NCBI RefSeq assembly: GCF_018618415.1
Contig: NZ_JACSMA010000001.1
Location: 558,001-622,000, forward strand
DNA from: Exiguobacterium sp. s146
GTDB taxonomy: Bacteria > Bacillota > Bacilli > Exiguobacteriales > Exiguobacteriaceae
Reading direction: 5' to 3'
DNA length: 64,000 nucleotides
Part shown: positions 7,699-15,833 of the stretch, in pieces
Layout of the letters: each line of letters begins with the position of its first letter
Numbering within the stretch: position 1 is the stretch's first letter
Made by a program: the position numbers and the translations under genes
Notes under the pieces: generated by a model
The model's input: the letters and a program-made list of their open reading frames with translations, nothing else
Database searches by the model: none
What the model was told of the DNA's origin: nothing

Positions 7699-9391
7699 AG
7701 TTCGCTAACGGATGTTTCAACAGATAATCTTCAATCTGTCCAATCGTCTGTTTCAACACGCCGTCCTCGAACGGCGACTTGAGGCCGGCCAATTCGACGA
7801 GCTCGAGGAACGAGCGGCTGCCGCCGGCTTGGCAGAGCGTGAGATAATCGCTCCACGCCGCTTCACGGTTCTCATGCATGCGCACCCAGAACTGGAAGGC
7901 ACACACTTGCGCGAGCGTGTAGTCGATATAATAGAACGGGCTCTGGAAGATGTGTCCTTGTTGGTGCCACCAAGCGCCCGACTCGAGATAGTCGTTCGTC
8001 TCATAGTCACGGTGCGGGAGGTACACCTTCTCCAGGTCACGCCATGCCTGGCGACGTTCAGCGGCCGTCATGTCCGGATTCCGGTAGACGACGTGCTGGA
8101 ACTCATCGACGAGGACGCCGTACGGCAAGAACGTGATGCTTCCGGCCAAGTGGTTGAACTTGTATTTGTCGACTTGGTCGCCGAAGAACAGTTCCATCCA
8201 TGGCCAGCAGAAGAACTCCATCGACATCGAGTGAATCTCACACGCCTCGTATGTCGGGAACGCGTATTCCGGTGTCGTCAAATGACGGCTTTCGTACACT
8301 TGGAAAGCGTGGCCGACCTCGTGCGTGAGCACGTCGATATCGCCGGCCGTGCCGTTGAAGTTCGAGAAAATGAACGGGAGACCTTCTGACGGGAGATACG
8401 TGCAGTAGCCGCCGCCGGCTTTGCCCGGTTTCGCCGTCAAGTCGAGGGCGCCGCGCTGTTGCATGAACTGGAAGAACTCGTCCGTCTCTTTCGACAGTTC
8501 GCGGTACATCGTGTTGCCGCCTTCGATGATGAACGCCTCGTCGCCTTTCGGTGTCGCGTTGCCATCTGGGAACACGAACGACTCATCGTAGTACGTGAGC
8601 GTGTCGACGCCGATCCGTTTCGCCTGTTTCTCTTTTAACGTCGTTGCGAGCGGGACGATGACGTCGCGCACTTGCTTGCGGAAGTTGTCGACGTTTGACT
8701 CGTCATAGCCGACACGTTGCATCCGGGCGTAACCGAGCTCTACGAACGACGGGAAGCCGAGCGCGTGAGCGATGTCGGTCCGGACGCGTACGAGTTCACC
8801 ATAAATGCGGTCGAGTTCGTCGTCGTTGTCGGCGAGATATGTATAACGGGCCTCGGACGCCGCTTTTCGGACTGAACGGTCAGGAGATTGCAGATACGGG
8901 CCGAACTGTGACAAGTTGAGCGTCTTGCCGTCGAACTCGATTTGAGCCGCCGACATGACTTTCTGATAGGCGGTCGCCAATCGGTTTTCTTCCTGCAGTT
9001 TCGGGATGAGCGACTCCTCGAACGTCTTGAGTGCGCGCTCGGCGAGTTCGAACAATTGGCTGCCCCATTCCTGTTCGAGTTGACTGCGGAGGTCATGCTC
9101 CGTCAAGACGCGGTAATACGCCTGTACTTCTTTCTCATACACCGGCAAGGCATCGTCAAAGAACGTCTGCTCGGCCTCGTAGAACGCATCGCGCGTGTCG
9201 ATCGAGTGGCGGATTGAGACGAGCTGACTTTGCGTCTCGAACTCGTTCCGTTCCTGGTTGATTTGGCGAATCAATTCGTTCGCTTCTTCGAGTGTGCTCG
9301 CTTGTTGCAATTCGACTGAATAGTCCGACAATCGGCTGTTTAGAGCGTCCAAGTCGGGCCGTTCATATGACAATTTTGTGAAAGTCGTCAT
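7697..9391 (-). CDS. M3-family oligoendopeptidase (PepF-like)
   Basis: 564 residues. LTHEVGHAFQVYESRH (zinc ligands H357 and H361, catalytic E358) and a downstream YEACEIHSMSMEFF (third ligand Glu) define a thimet-type M3 metallopeptidase. The YIDYTLAQVCAFQFW segment near the C-terminus is typical of the smaller M3 oligoendopeptidase branch. It should be a cytoplasmic enzyme cutting short peptides. The start at 9391 follows GGAGG with 8-base spacing; an upstream in-frame ATG at 9409 lies before that site. It is monocistronic and divergent from the PTS IIA gene. Confidence 0.92.
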   Translation of the reverse strand: MTTFTKLSYERPDLDALNSRLSDYSVELQQASTLEEANELIRQINQERNEFETQSQLVSIRHSIDTRDAFYEAEQTFFDDALPVYEKEVQAYYRVLTEHDLRSQLEQEWGSQLFELAERALKTFEESLIPKLQEENRLATAYQKVMSAAQIEFDGKTLNLSQFGPYLQSPDRSVRKAASEARYTYLADNDDELDRIYGELVRVRTDIAHALGFPSFVELGYARMQRVGYDESNVDNFRKQVRDVIVPLATTLKEKQAKRIGVDTLTYYDESFVFPDGNATPKGDEAFIIEGGNTMYRELSKETDEFFQFMQQRGALDLTAKPGKAGGGYCTYLPSEGLPFIFSNFNGTAGDIDVLTHEVGHAFQVYESRHLTTPEYAFPTYEACEIHSMSMEFFCWPWMELFFGDQVDKYKFNHLAGSITFLPYGVLVDEFQHVVYRNPDMTAAERRQAWRDLEKVYLPHRDYETNDYLESGAWWHQQGHIFQSPFYYIDYTLAQVCAFQFWVRMHENREAAWSDYLTLCQAGGSRSFLELVELAGLKSPFEDGVLKQTIGQIEDYLLKHPLAN

Positions 9392-9438
9392 TGTAAGCGC
9401 CTCCATCATGTGAAATTTTTATAAAGTGTAAAAAGGGC

Positions 9439-9467
9439 TTGCAAAAGCGATTGCACACTCGTATTCT
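9439..9467 (+). promoter_or_regulatory. Promoter with overlapping inverted repeat, upstream of PTS IIA
   Basis: -35 TTGCAA (9439-9444), 17-base spacer, -10 TATTCT (9462-9467). TGCAA and TTGCA around AAGCGA form an inverted repeat over the -35 end that resembles a degenerate cre (CcpA) site, with two mismatches. The ATG is 130 bases downstream. Confidence 0.55.
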
Positions 9468-9597
9468 TACGATGTGTAAACGAATTCGCACTACCTTATT
9501 ACAACTATACCGTTTATAGGGTAGGGATTGAAGAGGAAGCTTTTCGGGTATAAAAGCTAAGACTTTGATTAACAGAACATGTTGGAGGGATTAAGCT

Positions 9598-10098
9598 ATG
9601 GGATTCTTTAAAAAACTATTCGGTGGTAAAGAAGAACAACTTAACGCGGTTTCACCGCTTACAGGGAAGGTCATTGACATCACGAACGTTCCTGACCAAG
9701 TGTTCTCGCAAAAAATGATGGGTGACGGCATCGCCGTCGAACCGACAGACGGCAAAGTCGTCTCGCCGGTCAATGGTACAATCGCAACTGTCTTCCCGAC
9801 AAAACACGCGATTGGGATAAACGCTGACAACGGTGCCGAGTACTTGATTCACATCGGTCTCGACACGGTCAATCTTAAAGGTGAAGGCTTCGAAACGCAC
9901 GTGACAGAAGGTCAAGCGGTTAAAGCTGGCGACACGCTCGTCACATTCGACCTTGACTTCATCAAAGCGAACGCGCCGTCGACGATCACACCGGTGATCA
10001 TCACGAACCACGACAGCTTTGGCGTGAACAAACTCGTTGCTGAAGGCGACACGGTCACAGCCGGTTCTTCTGAAGTCGTCGAATTGACGAAAAAATAA
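9598..10098 (+). CDS. Free-standing PTS glucose-type IIA protein
   Basis: 166 residues. The sequence SPLTGKVIDITNVPDQVFSQ, then MGDGIAVEP, DGKVVSPVNGTI and EYLIHIGLDTVNLKGEGF is a complete EIIA-Glc (Crr) domain. The phosphorylated His is H85 (LIHIGLD) and the paired His is H70 (TKHAIG). It accepts phosphate from HPr and passes it to IIB domains, and free IIA proteins of this class can serve permeases lacking their own IIA. The trehalose permease at 25.6 kb is such a IIBC protein. It is monocistronic with its own terminator. Confidence 0.93.
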   Translation: MGFFKKLFGGKEEQLNAVSPLTGKVIDITNVPDQVFSQKMMGDGIAVEPTDGKVVSPVNGTIATVFPTKHAIGINADNGAEYLIHIGLDTVNLKGEGFETHVTEGQAVKAGDTLVTFDLDFIKANAPSTITPVIITNHDSFGVNKLVAEGDTVTAGSSEVVELTKK

Positions 10099-10109
10099 GT
10101 TGAACATTT

Positions 10110-10142
10110 TACTCGGAGGCATACGCTTCCGAGTATTTTTTT
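10110..10142 (+). terminator. Terminator of the PTS IIA gene
   Basis: TACTCGGAGGC pairs with GCTTCCGAGTA (one wobble) around a 3-4 base loop and is followed by seven T. Confidence 0.9.
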
Positions 10143-10184
10143 ATGGATTCGGGAACTATACTAAAAAGAGAGGGGGAGAGACAC

Positions 10185-10784
10185 ATGGATGGAAAGAACG
10201 CACCGTATCGGGGGTATGGGGATCGGATTCGAATTTTACGTGAGCGGGCCGGCATCTCGGTCGAGGCACTCGCCGACCGCATCGGCGTCGCCCCGTACTT
10301 TATTCGCCGGACCGAACTGAGTGAAGTCTACCCGACGATGCCTTACATAGAGGCGCTCGCCGAGGCGCTCAAGATCGACGCGAACTATTTGGCCCGTCAT
10401 ATTTGGACAGGTGAGTCGCTCAAAGTGCTCATGAAAGGGACGGTCCCGGAGCTCGAACAGATGAAGCTCGCCTACGATGAGGCGATGCACGGCAAGTCGC
10501 CCGAGGACATGCAGCGGCAGCTCGAGGCGCGCATGCGCATCTTCGACCTCATGCATGAGGAAGAACTCCGTCGCATCTTCGCCGAGGATGAGGAACCGAC
10601 GTCACATCAAGCGCTCGAGGCGCTCGTCGATGCTGTGCTCGACCTGGGTCGCTCGCACGAACCGACGCATCGGATCGTCCCGTTCGCTCGCTATATCGAG
10701 CGGCTCGTACCAGACCAGTTCGTCGACAACTCGTTCCAATACACGGAGTTCGGGGTCGTCGCTAAATCGTATAAATTGCAGTGA
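10185..10784 (+). CDS. XRE-family helix-turn-helix regulator
   Basis: 199 residues. The first 65 residues are a Cro/CI-type HTH (YGDRIRILRERAGISVEALA, IEALAEALKIDANYLARHIW). The remainder is a helical acidic domain of unknown fold (about residues 80-199). The DNA-binding part has the lambda-repressor spacing, but the usual Gln/Ser recognition residues are replaced (APYFIRRTE). The start at 10185 follows AGAGGGGGAG; the earlier frame start at 10143 overlaps the preceding terminator. Targets are unknown and it stands alone between terminators. Confidence 0.8.
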   Translation: MDGKNAPYRGYGDRIRILRERAGISVEALADRIGVAPYFIRRTELSEVYPTMPYIEALAEALKIDANYLARHIWTGESLKVLMKGTVPELEQMKLAYDEAMHGKSPEDMQRQLEARMRIFDLMHEEELRRIFAEDEEPTSHQALEALVDAVLDLGRSHEPTHRIVPFARYIERLVPDQFVDNSFQYTEFGVVAKSYKLQ

Positions 10785-10787
10785 CAG

Positions 10788-10808
10788 CCGTGGGAGACCA
10801 CGGTTTTT
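10788..10808 (+). terminator. Small terminator after the XRE gene
   Basis: CCGTGG (10788-10793) and CCACGG (10798-10803) with a GAGA loop, followed by five T. Confidence 0.75.
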
Positions 10809-10815
10809 ATGTACA

Positions 10816-10846
10816 CAAAAACAGCCGCTCCGAGGAACGGCTGTTT
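10816..10846. terminator. Bidirectional terminator
   Basis: AACAGCCG and CGGCTGTT form the stem with A/T runs on both sides. It mainly serves the minus-strand membrane protein ending at 10851. Confidence 0.8.
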
Positions 10847-10850
10847 TCTG

Positions 10851-11276
10851 TTAACGCGCCATGCGCGCGTCGTAGCGTACTTTCGGTCGTGTCCCGGCAA
10901 GTAGGAAGCCGAGCACGATATTGAGAATCGTGAGCACCCAGCCGACGTAACCGAACGTATAGGCGAGGCTCGCGAGCATCGTCTGCCAGTCGAGTAAGGA
11001 CGCGGCGTCACCGCGAACGGTGAAGCGGATTGCGGTAAACCCGATGAGCGTCGTCACTGTGATCAAAATGCCGATCCACGCGCCGCCGAACCGCGACGTC
11101 TCCGGACGCCGGCTGACCGGATACCAAAAAGCGAGCGTCCCGAGGAACGTGCTTCCTGCGTATGCGAGCAAGATTTGCCACAGCGCATCGGCGTCCAAGA
11201 AGACGGTATAACAGATGAACGTCGTGAGCGTCGTCATGAAAGTAAAGATTAAAGCTGCGAGTAATCGTGATCGCAT
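10851..11276 (-). CDS. Small four-helix membrane protein, unknown
   Basis: 141 residues with about four hydrophobic segments (residues about 5-25, 32-50, 65-85 and 100-125) and basic ends. I do not recognise the family. The start was set at MRSRLLAALIF (11276) because GAGGAGGA lies just upstream; the longer frame from 11303 covers that site. It lies downstream of the ABC exporter genes on the same strand, but a 63-base gap separates them, so membership of that operon is uncertain. The C-terminus (KVRYDARMAR) is charged and probably cytoplasmic. Confidence 0.7.
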   Translation of the reverse strand: MRSRLLAALIFTFMTTLTTFICYTVFLDADALWQILLAYAGSTFLGTLAFWYPVSRRPETSRFGGAWIGILITVTTLIGFTAIRFTVRGDAASLLDWQTMLASLAYTFGYVGWVLTILNIVLGFLLAGTRPKVRYDARMAR

Positions 11277-11339
11277 AGTTCGTTTCCTCCTCATTTTGCA
11301 CATTCTTTAGAGTATACGAAAACGAAAATGCTGTAAACG

Positions 11340-12533
11340 TTATTGTCGATTCTGTAATATTTGTCGCCATTGTTTAATCGCATTGTTGCCGTAGAACAAG
11401 ACACCACCGCGATAAAACTTCGAGCCGACCCACAAAATCACACCGATCGTGGCGATCATGATGCCAATCGATAACGCGACTTCCCATACCGGCACGTCGA
11501 CGAGCATGACGCGAAGGAACATGAGCATCGGCGTAAAGAACGGCACGTACGACAGGATGGTGACGATCGGAGCCTCCGGATTGTTCAAGCCGAACATGGC
11601 GGCGAGGAACCCGGCGACGAGCAGCATGATGACCGGCATCGTCATCTGTTGCGACTCCTCGACCCGGCTGACGAGCGAGCCAAGCACGGCGAACATGGCC
11701 GCATAGAGCAGGTAGCCGAGCGTGAAGAACGCCAATAGATAGACGACGGCGCGGACGTTTCCGGCGTTGTCGATGACGGACTGGGCCATCTCGTTGCTGC
11801 GGGCGCTGAAGTAACCGAAGCCGAGGAAAATGGCGATTTGGAGCAGGGCGAGCGTCCCGATGGCCGAGATTTTAGCGAGCATGTGCGTCACCGGATGTGT
11901 CGTCGAGATGATAAGCTCCATGACGCGCGACGATTTCTCGGTCGTGACCTCGGTCGAGATCATCGACCCGTACGTGATGATCGAGACGTAGAGCAACATG
12001 AGCATGACGTAGACGAAGGCGAACGACGAGAACAGCTCGTCCGAGTTCTCTCCGCCGCGCCCGAGATATGATTCCTCGACCGTGACGGGCTCGTTCAACG
12101 CCGCGAGGACGGTCGGGTCGATATTGGACGCCTCAATTAGTTCGGCGTTCCGGACTTCTCGGAGCGCTGTCTGAAGCACAGTCGTGAAATCTGGTTCCGG
12201 CCGTTCCGACAGGACGCGGGCCGAATCTCCTTCGATGAAGGCAACAATCTCATAGTCCCCGTTATCGAGCCCGGCGCGTGCCTCGGACTCGGTGATGGCG
12301 GACGATTCGATATCTTCATAGCCGAGCGACTGCATGAGCGTCGTCAATTCGTTGTTGTCGGTGACCAGGATGGCTTGTGCCTGATCTGTGTCCTCGAAAT
12401 TCGCGAGTAGGCGGTCGATGTTCGTGAAGCCGAAGATGAACAGGATCGTCAACAGCGTCGAGATGAGGAACGCTTTCGAGCGCAATTTCGAGCGTAACGT
12501 GAACGAATAGAGTGGTCCGAAGTTATGAAACAT
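11340..12533 (-). CDS. yhaP: ABC-2 type exporter permease, YhaP/NatB-like
   Basis: 397 residues. A single N-terminal helix (residues about 17-38) is followed by a roughly 130-residue extracytoplasmic domain. A cluster of about five more helices starts near residue 170, containing SSRVMELIISTTHPVTHMLAK, the ABC-2 coupling helix. This layout is that of NatB/YhaP sodium or lipid exporters. The gene overlaps the 3' end of the ATPase gene by 11 bases, so the two are coupled. The substrate (Na+ in NatAB, unknown for YhaQP) cannot be read from sequence. Confidence 0.88.
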   Translation of the reverse strand: MFHNFGPLYSFTLRSKLRSKAFLISTLLTILFIFGFTNIDRLLANFEDTDQAQAILVTDNNELTTLMQSLGYEDIESSAITESEARAGLDNGDYEIVAFIEGDSARVLSERPEPDFTTVLQTALREVRNAELIEASNIDPTVLAALNEPVTVEESYLGRGGENSDELFSSFAFVYVMLMLLYVSIITYGSMISTEVTTEKSSRVMELIISTTHPVTHMLAKISAIGTLALLQIAIFLGFGYFSARSNEMAQSVIDNAGNVRAVVYLLAFFTLGYLLYAAMFAVLGSLVSRVEESQQMTMPVIMLLVAGFLAAMFGLNNPEAPIVTILSYVPFFTPMLMFLRVMLVDVPVWEVALSIGIMIATIGVILWVGSKFYRGGVLFYGNNAIKQWRQILQNRQ

Positions 12534-13413
12534 GTTGGCCGACCTCCTTGATGAAGATGTCGTTTAATGAGACGGGTTGACGCATGAACGTCTTGATGGC
12601 GGCACCGTTCGCCACGAGGGCGCCGAGTACCGCATCGCTGTCGTCGAACGAGTCGAGTCGGACGAAATGGCCGTCCTTATGTGGTTCGACCGCTCGGACG
12701 ACCGGGAGCGCTTGAAGCAGGTCTGGCCGATCGGTCTCGATGAAGAGCACCGGTTCCTCATAACGGGTCTTGATCGTCGGGACGTCACCGCTGACGACGG
12801 CACGTCCACCTTTCAAGATGCCGATATGCTGGCACAGCTCCTCGACGTGTTCCATCCGGTGGCTCGAGAAGACGATTGTCGTCCCGGCGTCACGGAGGGC
12901 GAGCACCTCACGCTTCAAAATCTCGACGTTGACCGGGTCGAGGCCGCTGAACGGTTCATCGAGAATGAGCAGTTCCGGGTTGTGGAGCAGGGCGGCCACG
13001 AGTTGAATCTTCTGCTGATTCCCTTTGGACAGCTGTTCGACGCGCATCGTCTCATACTGTGGGATCTCAAGTCGTTCAAGCCACGTCTTGACGGCCCGTT
13101 TCGCCTCGGCCTGGCGCATCCCTTTCAGGCTCGCCAAGAAGACGAGCTGGTCACGGACGGGTGACTTCGGATACAGTCCCCGTTCTTCCGGCAAATAGCC
13201 GACGATGCGATGGTCGACGTTGCGGCCGTCCCACGTGATTGTTCCGGCACTCGGTTTGAGGATGTCGAGGATCATGCGGAACGTCGTCGTCTTCCCGGCC
13301 CCGTTCGCCCCGAGCAGGCCGAACATCTCGCCTTTCGGGACATGGAAGCTCAAGTCGTCGACAGCTGTGAAATCGCCGAACTGTTTCGAGACACGATCGA
13401 TGTGTAACGTCAT
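12523..13413 (-). CDS. yhaQ: ABC transporter ATPase, YhaQ/NatA-like
   Basis: 296 residues. Walker A is GANGAGKTT (about residue 35), the signature is LSKGNQQK, Walker B is LLILDEP and the H-loop is FSSHRM. The sequence GYLPEERGLYPKSPV after the Q-loop region and the C-terminal 70-residue extension with SLNDIFIKEVG are typical of the YhaQ group. It dimerises and powers the permease encoded immediately downstream. The ribosome site is AAGGAGGT. It is divergent from the mhqO-like gene with about 120 bases between them. Confidence 0.9.
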   Translation of the reverse strand: MTLHIDRVSKQFGDFTAVDDLSFHVPKGEMFGLLGANGAGKTTTFRMILDILKPSAGTITWDGRNVDHRIVGYLPEERGLYPKSPVRDQLVFLASLKGMRQAEAKRAVKTWLERLEIPQYETMRVEQLSKGNQQKIQLVAALLHNPELLILDEPFSGLDPVNVEILKREVLALRDAGTTIVFSSHRMEHVEELCQHIGILKGGRAVVSGDVPTIKTRYEEPVLFIETDRPDLLQALPVVRAVEPHKDGHFVRLDSFDDSDAVLGALVANGAAIKTFMRQPVSLNDIFIKEVGQHVS

Positions 13414-13469
13414 AGTATGTACCTCCTTATAGGTGTCTACTACTAGCGTACGCCATGTTGAGCAAAAAG

Positions 13470-13511
13470 TTTCACATTTCTTCGAAAATGATTTATCTTG
13501 AAATCAAGATA
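13470..13511 (+). promoter_or_regulatory. Promoter with perfect palindrome resembling the MhqR operator
   Basis: TATCTTGA (13494-13501) and TCAAGATA (13504-13511) are perfect inverted arms with a 2-base spacer. They overlap a -10 TTATCT (13493-13498) that sits 17 bases after TTTCAC (13470-13475). MhqR boxes of B. subtilis have the form ATCTCGA/TCGAGAT and control mhqO/mhqD genes like those downstream. No MarR-type gene is present in the window, so the repressor would act in trans. Confidence 0.7.
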
Positions 13512-13531
13512 TTAAAAAAGGAGGACATGAC

Positions 13532-14476
13532 ATGGCGAAACAATCAGCGGGCATCCATCATATTTCGGCGATGGTGAAAGACCCACAACGTACGATCGAT
13601 TTTTACGGAAATGTCCTCGGACTTCGATTCGTCAAACAGACGGTCAACTTCGATGACCCGGGCACGTATCACCTTTATTTCGGGGACGAGCAAGGCTCGC
13701 CGGGGACGGCCATCACGTTCTTCCCGATTCCTGGTATCGGCAAAGGCAGCGTTGGCAGCGGACAGGTCGGTGTCACGGCTTATCTCGTCCCGGAAGGCAG
13801 TCTCTTGTTCTGGGAGAAACGATTGAACGACCACGGTGTCGGCACGGTCGCGACCGAGCGCTTCGGTGAACCGTCGCTCTTGTTTGAAGACCCGGACGGA
13901 CTCGTCGTCGAGCTCGTCGCCCGGGCCAGCACAAAACAGACCAAGTGGGTCGTGCCGGGCGTGACGCCACGCGAGGCAATCACCGGGTTCGCCGGGGCGA
14001 CGCTGCTGTCGAAAGACCCGGAGGCGACGGTCCGCCTGTTGACCGGACTGTTTGGCTTTGAGACGGTAGGGGAAGATTCAGAATGGATTCGCCTCGAGGC
14101 GACGGCCGACTATGGCAACGTCATCGACGTGAAAAAGACCATCTTGCCGAACGGGGTTCCCGGTTCGGGTACGGTCCATCACATCGCCTGGCGCATCAAC
14201 GACGGGGCAGACTACGCCTCGTGGCAAGATGCCATTTTCGAGCTCGGATTACGCCCGACCGAAGTGAAAGAGCGTCATTACTTCCGCTCGGTCTACTTCC
14301 ATGACGGCGGCCGAATTTTGCATGAACTGGCGACCGATGCCCCTGGCTTTTTGGTGGATGAGGGGATGGATGACCTCGGCTCGACGCTCAAGCTCCCGGC
14401 CTGGTTCGAACAAGACCGTGAGGCGATCACCCGTACGTTACCGACGATTACGATTCCTAAAGGAGAGATCATATGA
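13532..14476 (+). CDS. mhqO: Ring-cleaving dioxygenase, MhqO-like (glyoxalase fold)
   Basis: 314 residues, two tandem vicinal-oxygen-chelate domains. Domain 1 starts GIHHISAMVKDPQRTIDFYGNVLGLR and domain 2 starts near residue 150 (ITGFAGATLLSKDP). Metal-ligand candidates are His in GIHHIS and in VHHIAWR and Glu in ILHELATD. Length and motifs match the MhqO/MhqA/LinE group, Fe(II) dioxygenases acting on hydroquinones or catechols. Translation starts after AAAAAGGAGG. It overlaps mhqD by 4 bases, and a MhqR-type palindrome covers the promoter, so induction by quinone-like electrophiles is likely. Confidence 0.88.
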   Translation: MAKQSAGIHHISAMVKDPQRTIDFYGNVLGLRFVKQTVNFDDPGTYHLYFGDEQGSPGTAITFFPIPGIGKGSVGSGQVGVTAYLVPEGSLLFWEKRLNDHGVGTVATERFGEPSLLFEDPDGLVVELVARASTKQTKWVVPGVTPREAITGFAGATLLSKDPEATVRLLTGLFGFETVGEDSEWIRLEATADYGNVIDVKKTILPNGVPGSGTVHHIAWRINDGADYASWQDAIFELGLRPTEVKERHYFRSVYFHDGGRILHELATDAPGFLVDEGMDDLGSTLKLPAWFEQDREAITRTLPTITIPKGEII

Positions 14477-15072
14477 TTCATCAATTCATTAAAGGCACGA
14501 CCGAGACGACACTCGTTTTATTGCACGGCACAGGAGGGACGGAACAGGATTTGATTCCGCTCGCCCGCATCCTCGCCCCTGAGGCGAACATCTTGACGCT
14601 GCGCGGGGATGTCCTTGAGAACGGAATGTCCCGCTTCTTCCGCCGTCACGCGGAAGGCGTCCTCGACCTCGAGGACTTGAAGAAACAGACGGAGCGGTTC
14701 TTGACGTTTTTGGATGACGCAACGTCGGAGTACGGCATCGACCGGGACAAGATGATTCCGCTCGGTTATTCGAACGGGGCCAACTTGATCGGCTCGGCAC
14801 TGTACCGGGAAAGCGCGTTCCACGCGTCGCTCTTGTTCCATCCGATGGTCCCGGACCGCTCGCTCACGTTGCCGGACCTCACGGGGGCGAACGTGTTCAT
14901 CTCGGCCGGGGAACGTGACCCGATTTGCCCGCAAACAGAAACAGAAGAGCTCACGTCGACGCTACGGGGTGCCGGAGCGGACGTCGAACTCTTCTATCAC
15001 GGAGGTGGGCATGAGCTTCGCATGGAGGAAGTCGAGGCGGCCCGGGATTGGATTTCCCGGTTTCTCGGTTAA
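14473..15072 (+). CDS. mhqD: Alpha/beta hydrolase, MhqD-like esterase
   Basis: 199 residues. LLHGTGGTEQDL supplies the oxyanion region, GYSNGAN the nucleophile elbow, SAGERDPICP the Asp and GGGHELR the catalytic His. This is the phospholipase/carboxylesterase branch that includes MhqD (YodD), co-induced with MhqO by quinones in B. subtilis. Its start overlaps the mhqO stop (ATGA) with AAAGGAGA upstream. The stop codon overlaps the convergent gene's stop by a few bases and no hairpin lies between them. Confidence 0.87.
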   Translation: MIHQFIKGTTETTLVLLHGTGGTEQDLIPLARILAPEANILTLRGDVLENGMSRFFRRHAEGVLDLEDLKKQTERFLTFLDDATSEYGIDRDKMIPLGYSNGANLIGSALYRESAFHASLLFHPMVPDRSLTLPDLTGANVFISAGERDPICPQTETEELTSTLRGAGADVELFYHGGGHELRMEEVEAARDWISRFLG

Positions 15073-15557
15073 GCCATCTTCTTCGGTTTTGGTGGTCTCG
15101 AATAGACGACGAGCACACCGCGATCAATCAAATAGGCGGCGAACAGACGTTTCGCCTCTTCAGAACGAACGGTTCGGTCGATTTGGATATACAATCGGCC
15201 GAGCTTTTTTTGTGACGTGCGGGTCAATAACCAGATGGAGTCGAGCGTGTACTGCCAACCGCGGAGCGTATCCGCCCCAATGTACATATACCGGTTCGAC
15301 GTGTGCTCGAGCAGATAGTTGAGCCACCAGACGTCCCGGGCGAGCTTCATGGCGACACCGATGACGAACGAGATGAACACGAACGATAGGACAGATAGAA
15401 TCGGATGGATGGCGGTGAATCGTTCCCGGATGGGTTCGAAGGCGACGATGAGCAGTCCGACGGAAAAGGCGCCGGTGAACCACCAAAATCCGAAGTTAGA
15501 GAATGAACGTTTCGGGTCATGTACCATGTGATGACGGTTACGGATGACGGAAGCCAT
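15069..15557 (-). CDS. Hypothetical membrane protein
   Basis: 162 residues with two hydrophobic segments (residues about 22-42 and 52-75) followed by a soluble, basic C-terminal half ending PPKPKKMA. I do not recognise the family. The ATG at 15557 was chosen because GGAGG lies 8 bases upstream; the frame could start at 15566. It is convergent with mhqD and the two stop codons share bases, so the transcripts must overlap. The sequence NYLLEHTSNRYMYIGADTLRGW between helix 2 and the C-terminal region suggests a cytoplasmic domain. Confidence 0.72.
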   Translation of the reverse strand: MASVIRNRHHMVHDPKRSFSNFGFWWFTGAFSVGLLIVAFEPIRERFTAIHPILSVLSFVFISFVIGVAMKLARDVWWLNYLLEHTSNRYMYIGADTLRGWQYTLDSIWLLTRTSQKKLGRLYIQIDRTVRSEEAKRLFAAYLIDRGVLVVYSRPPKPKKMA

Positions 15558-15833
15558 TCTCCACACCTCCTTTTATTAGAATATTCTGATTATTTAGTAA
15601 GACTACTATACTATACTGTACCCACTCTCGTCTATTTGAATACGCGCGAAACCTGCTAGTGGATGAAGATTTCTTGACGTTTCGGCTTGCGGAAGGCGAA
15701 TCCGGGGAATGATGACAATGAAGTCATCACTTTTTTGTCGAATCGTAATTTCATCGCGTCGAGAAATCGGCTATGATGGATGAGGCAAAAAAGAGAGTAC
15801 ATCAGAAAACTAATCAGAACTAGAGGGAAAGAC
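15558..15833. other. 276-base intergenic region
   Basis: It holds AT-rich DNA next to the minus-strand gene with several TAATA/TATAC elements suitable for its promoter. It also holds a weak plus-strand TTTCAT (15749-15754) and TATGAT (15772-15777) pair that could drive the acyltransferase gene. No hairpin terminator and no ORF with a ribosome site was found. Confidence 0.4.
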
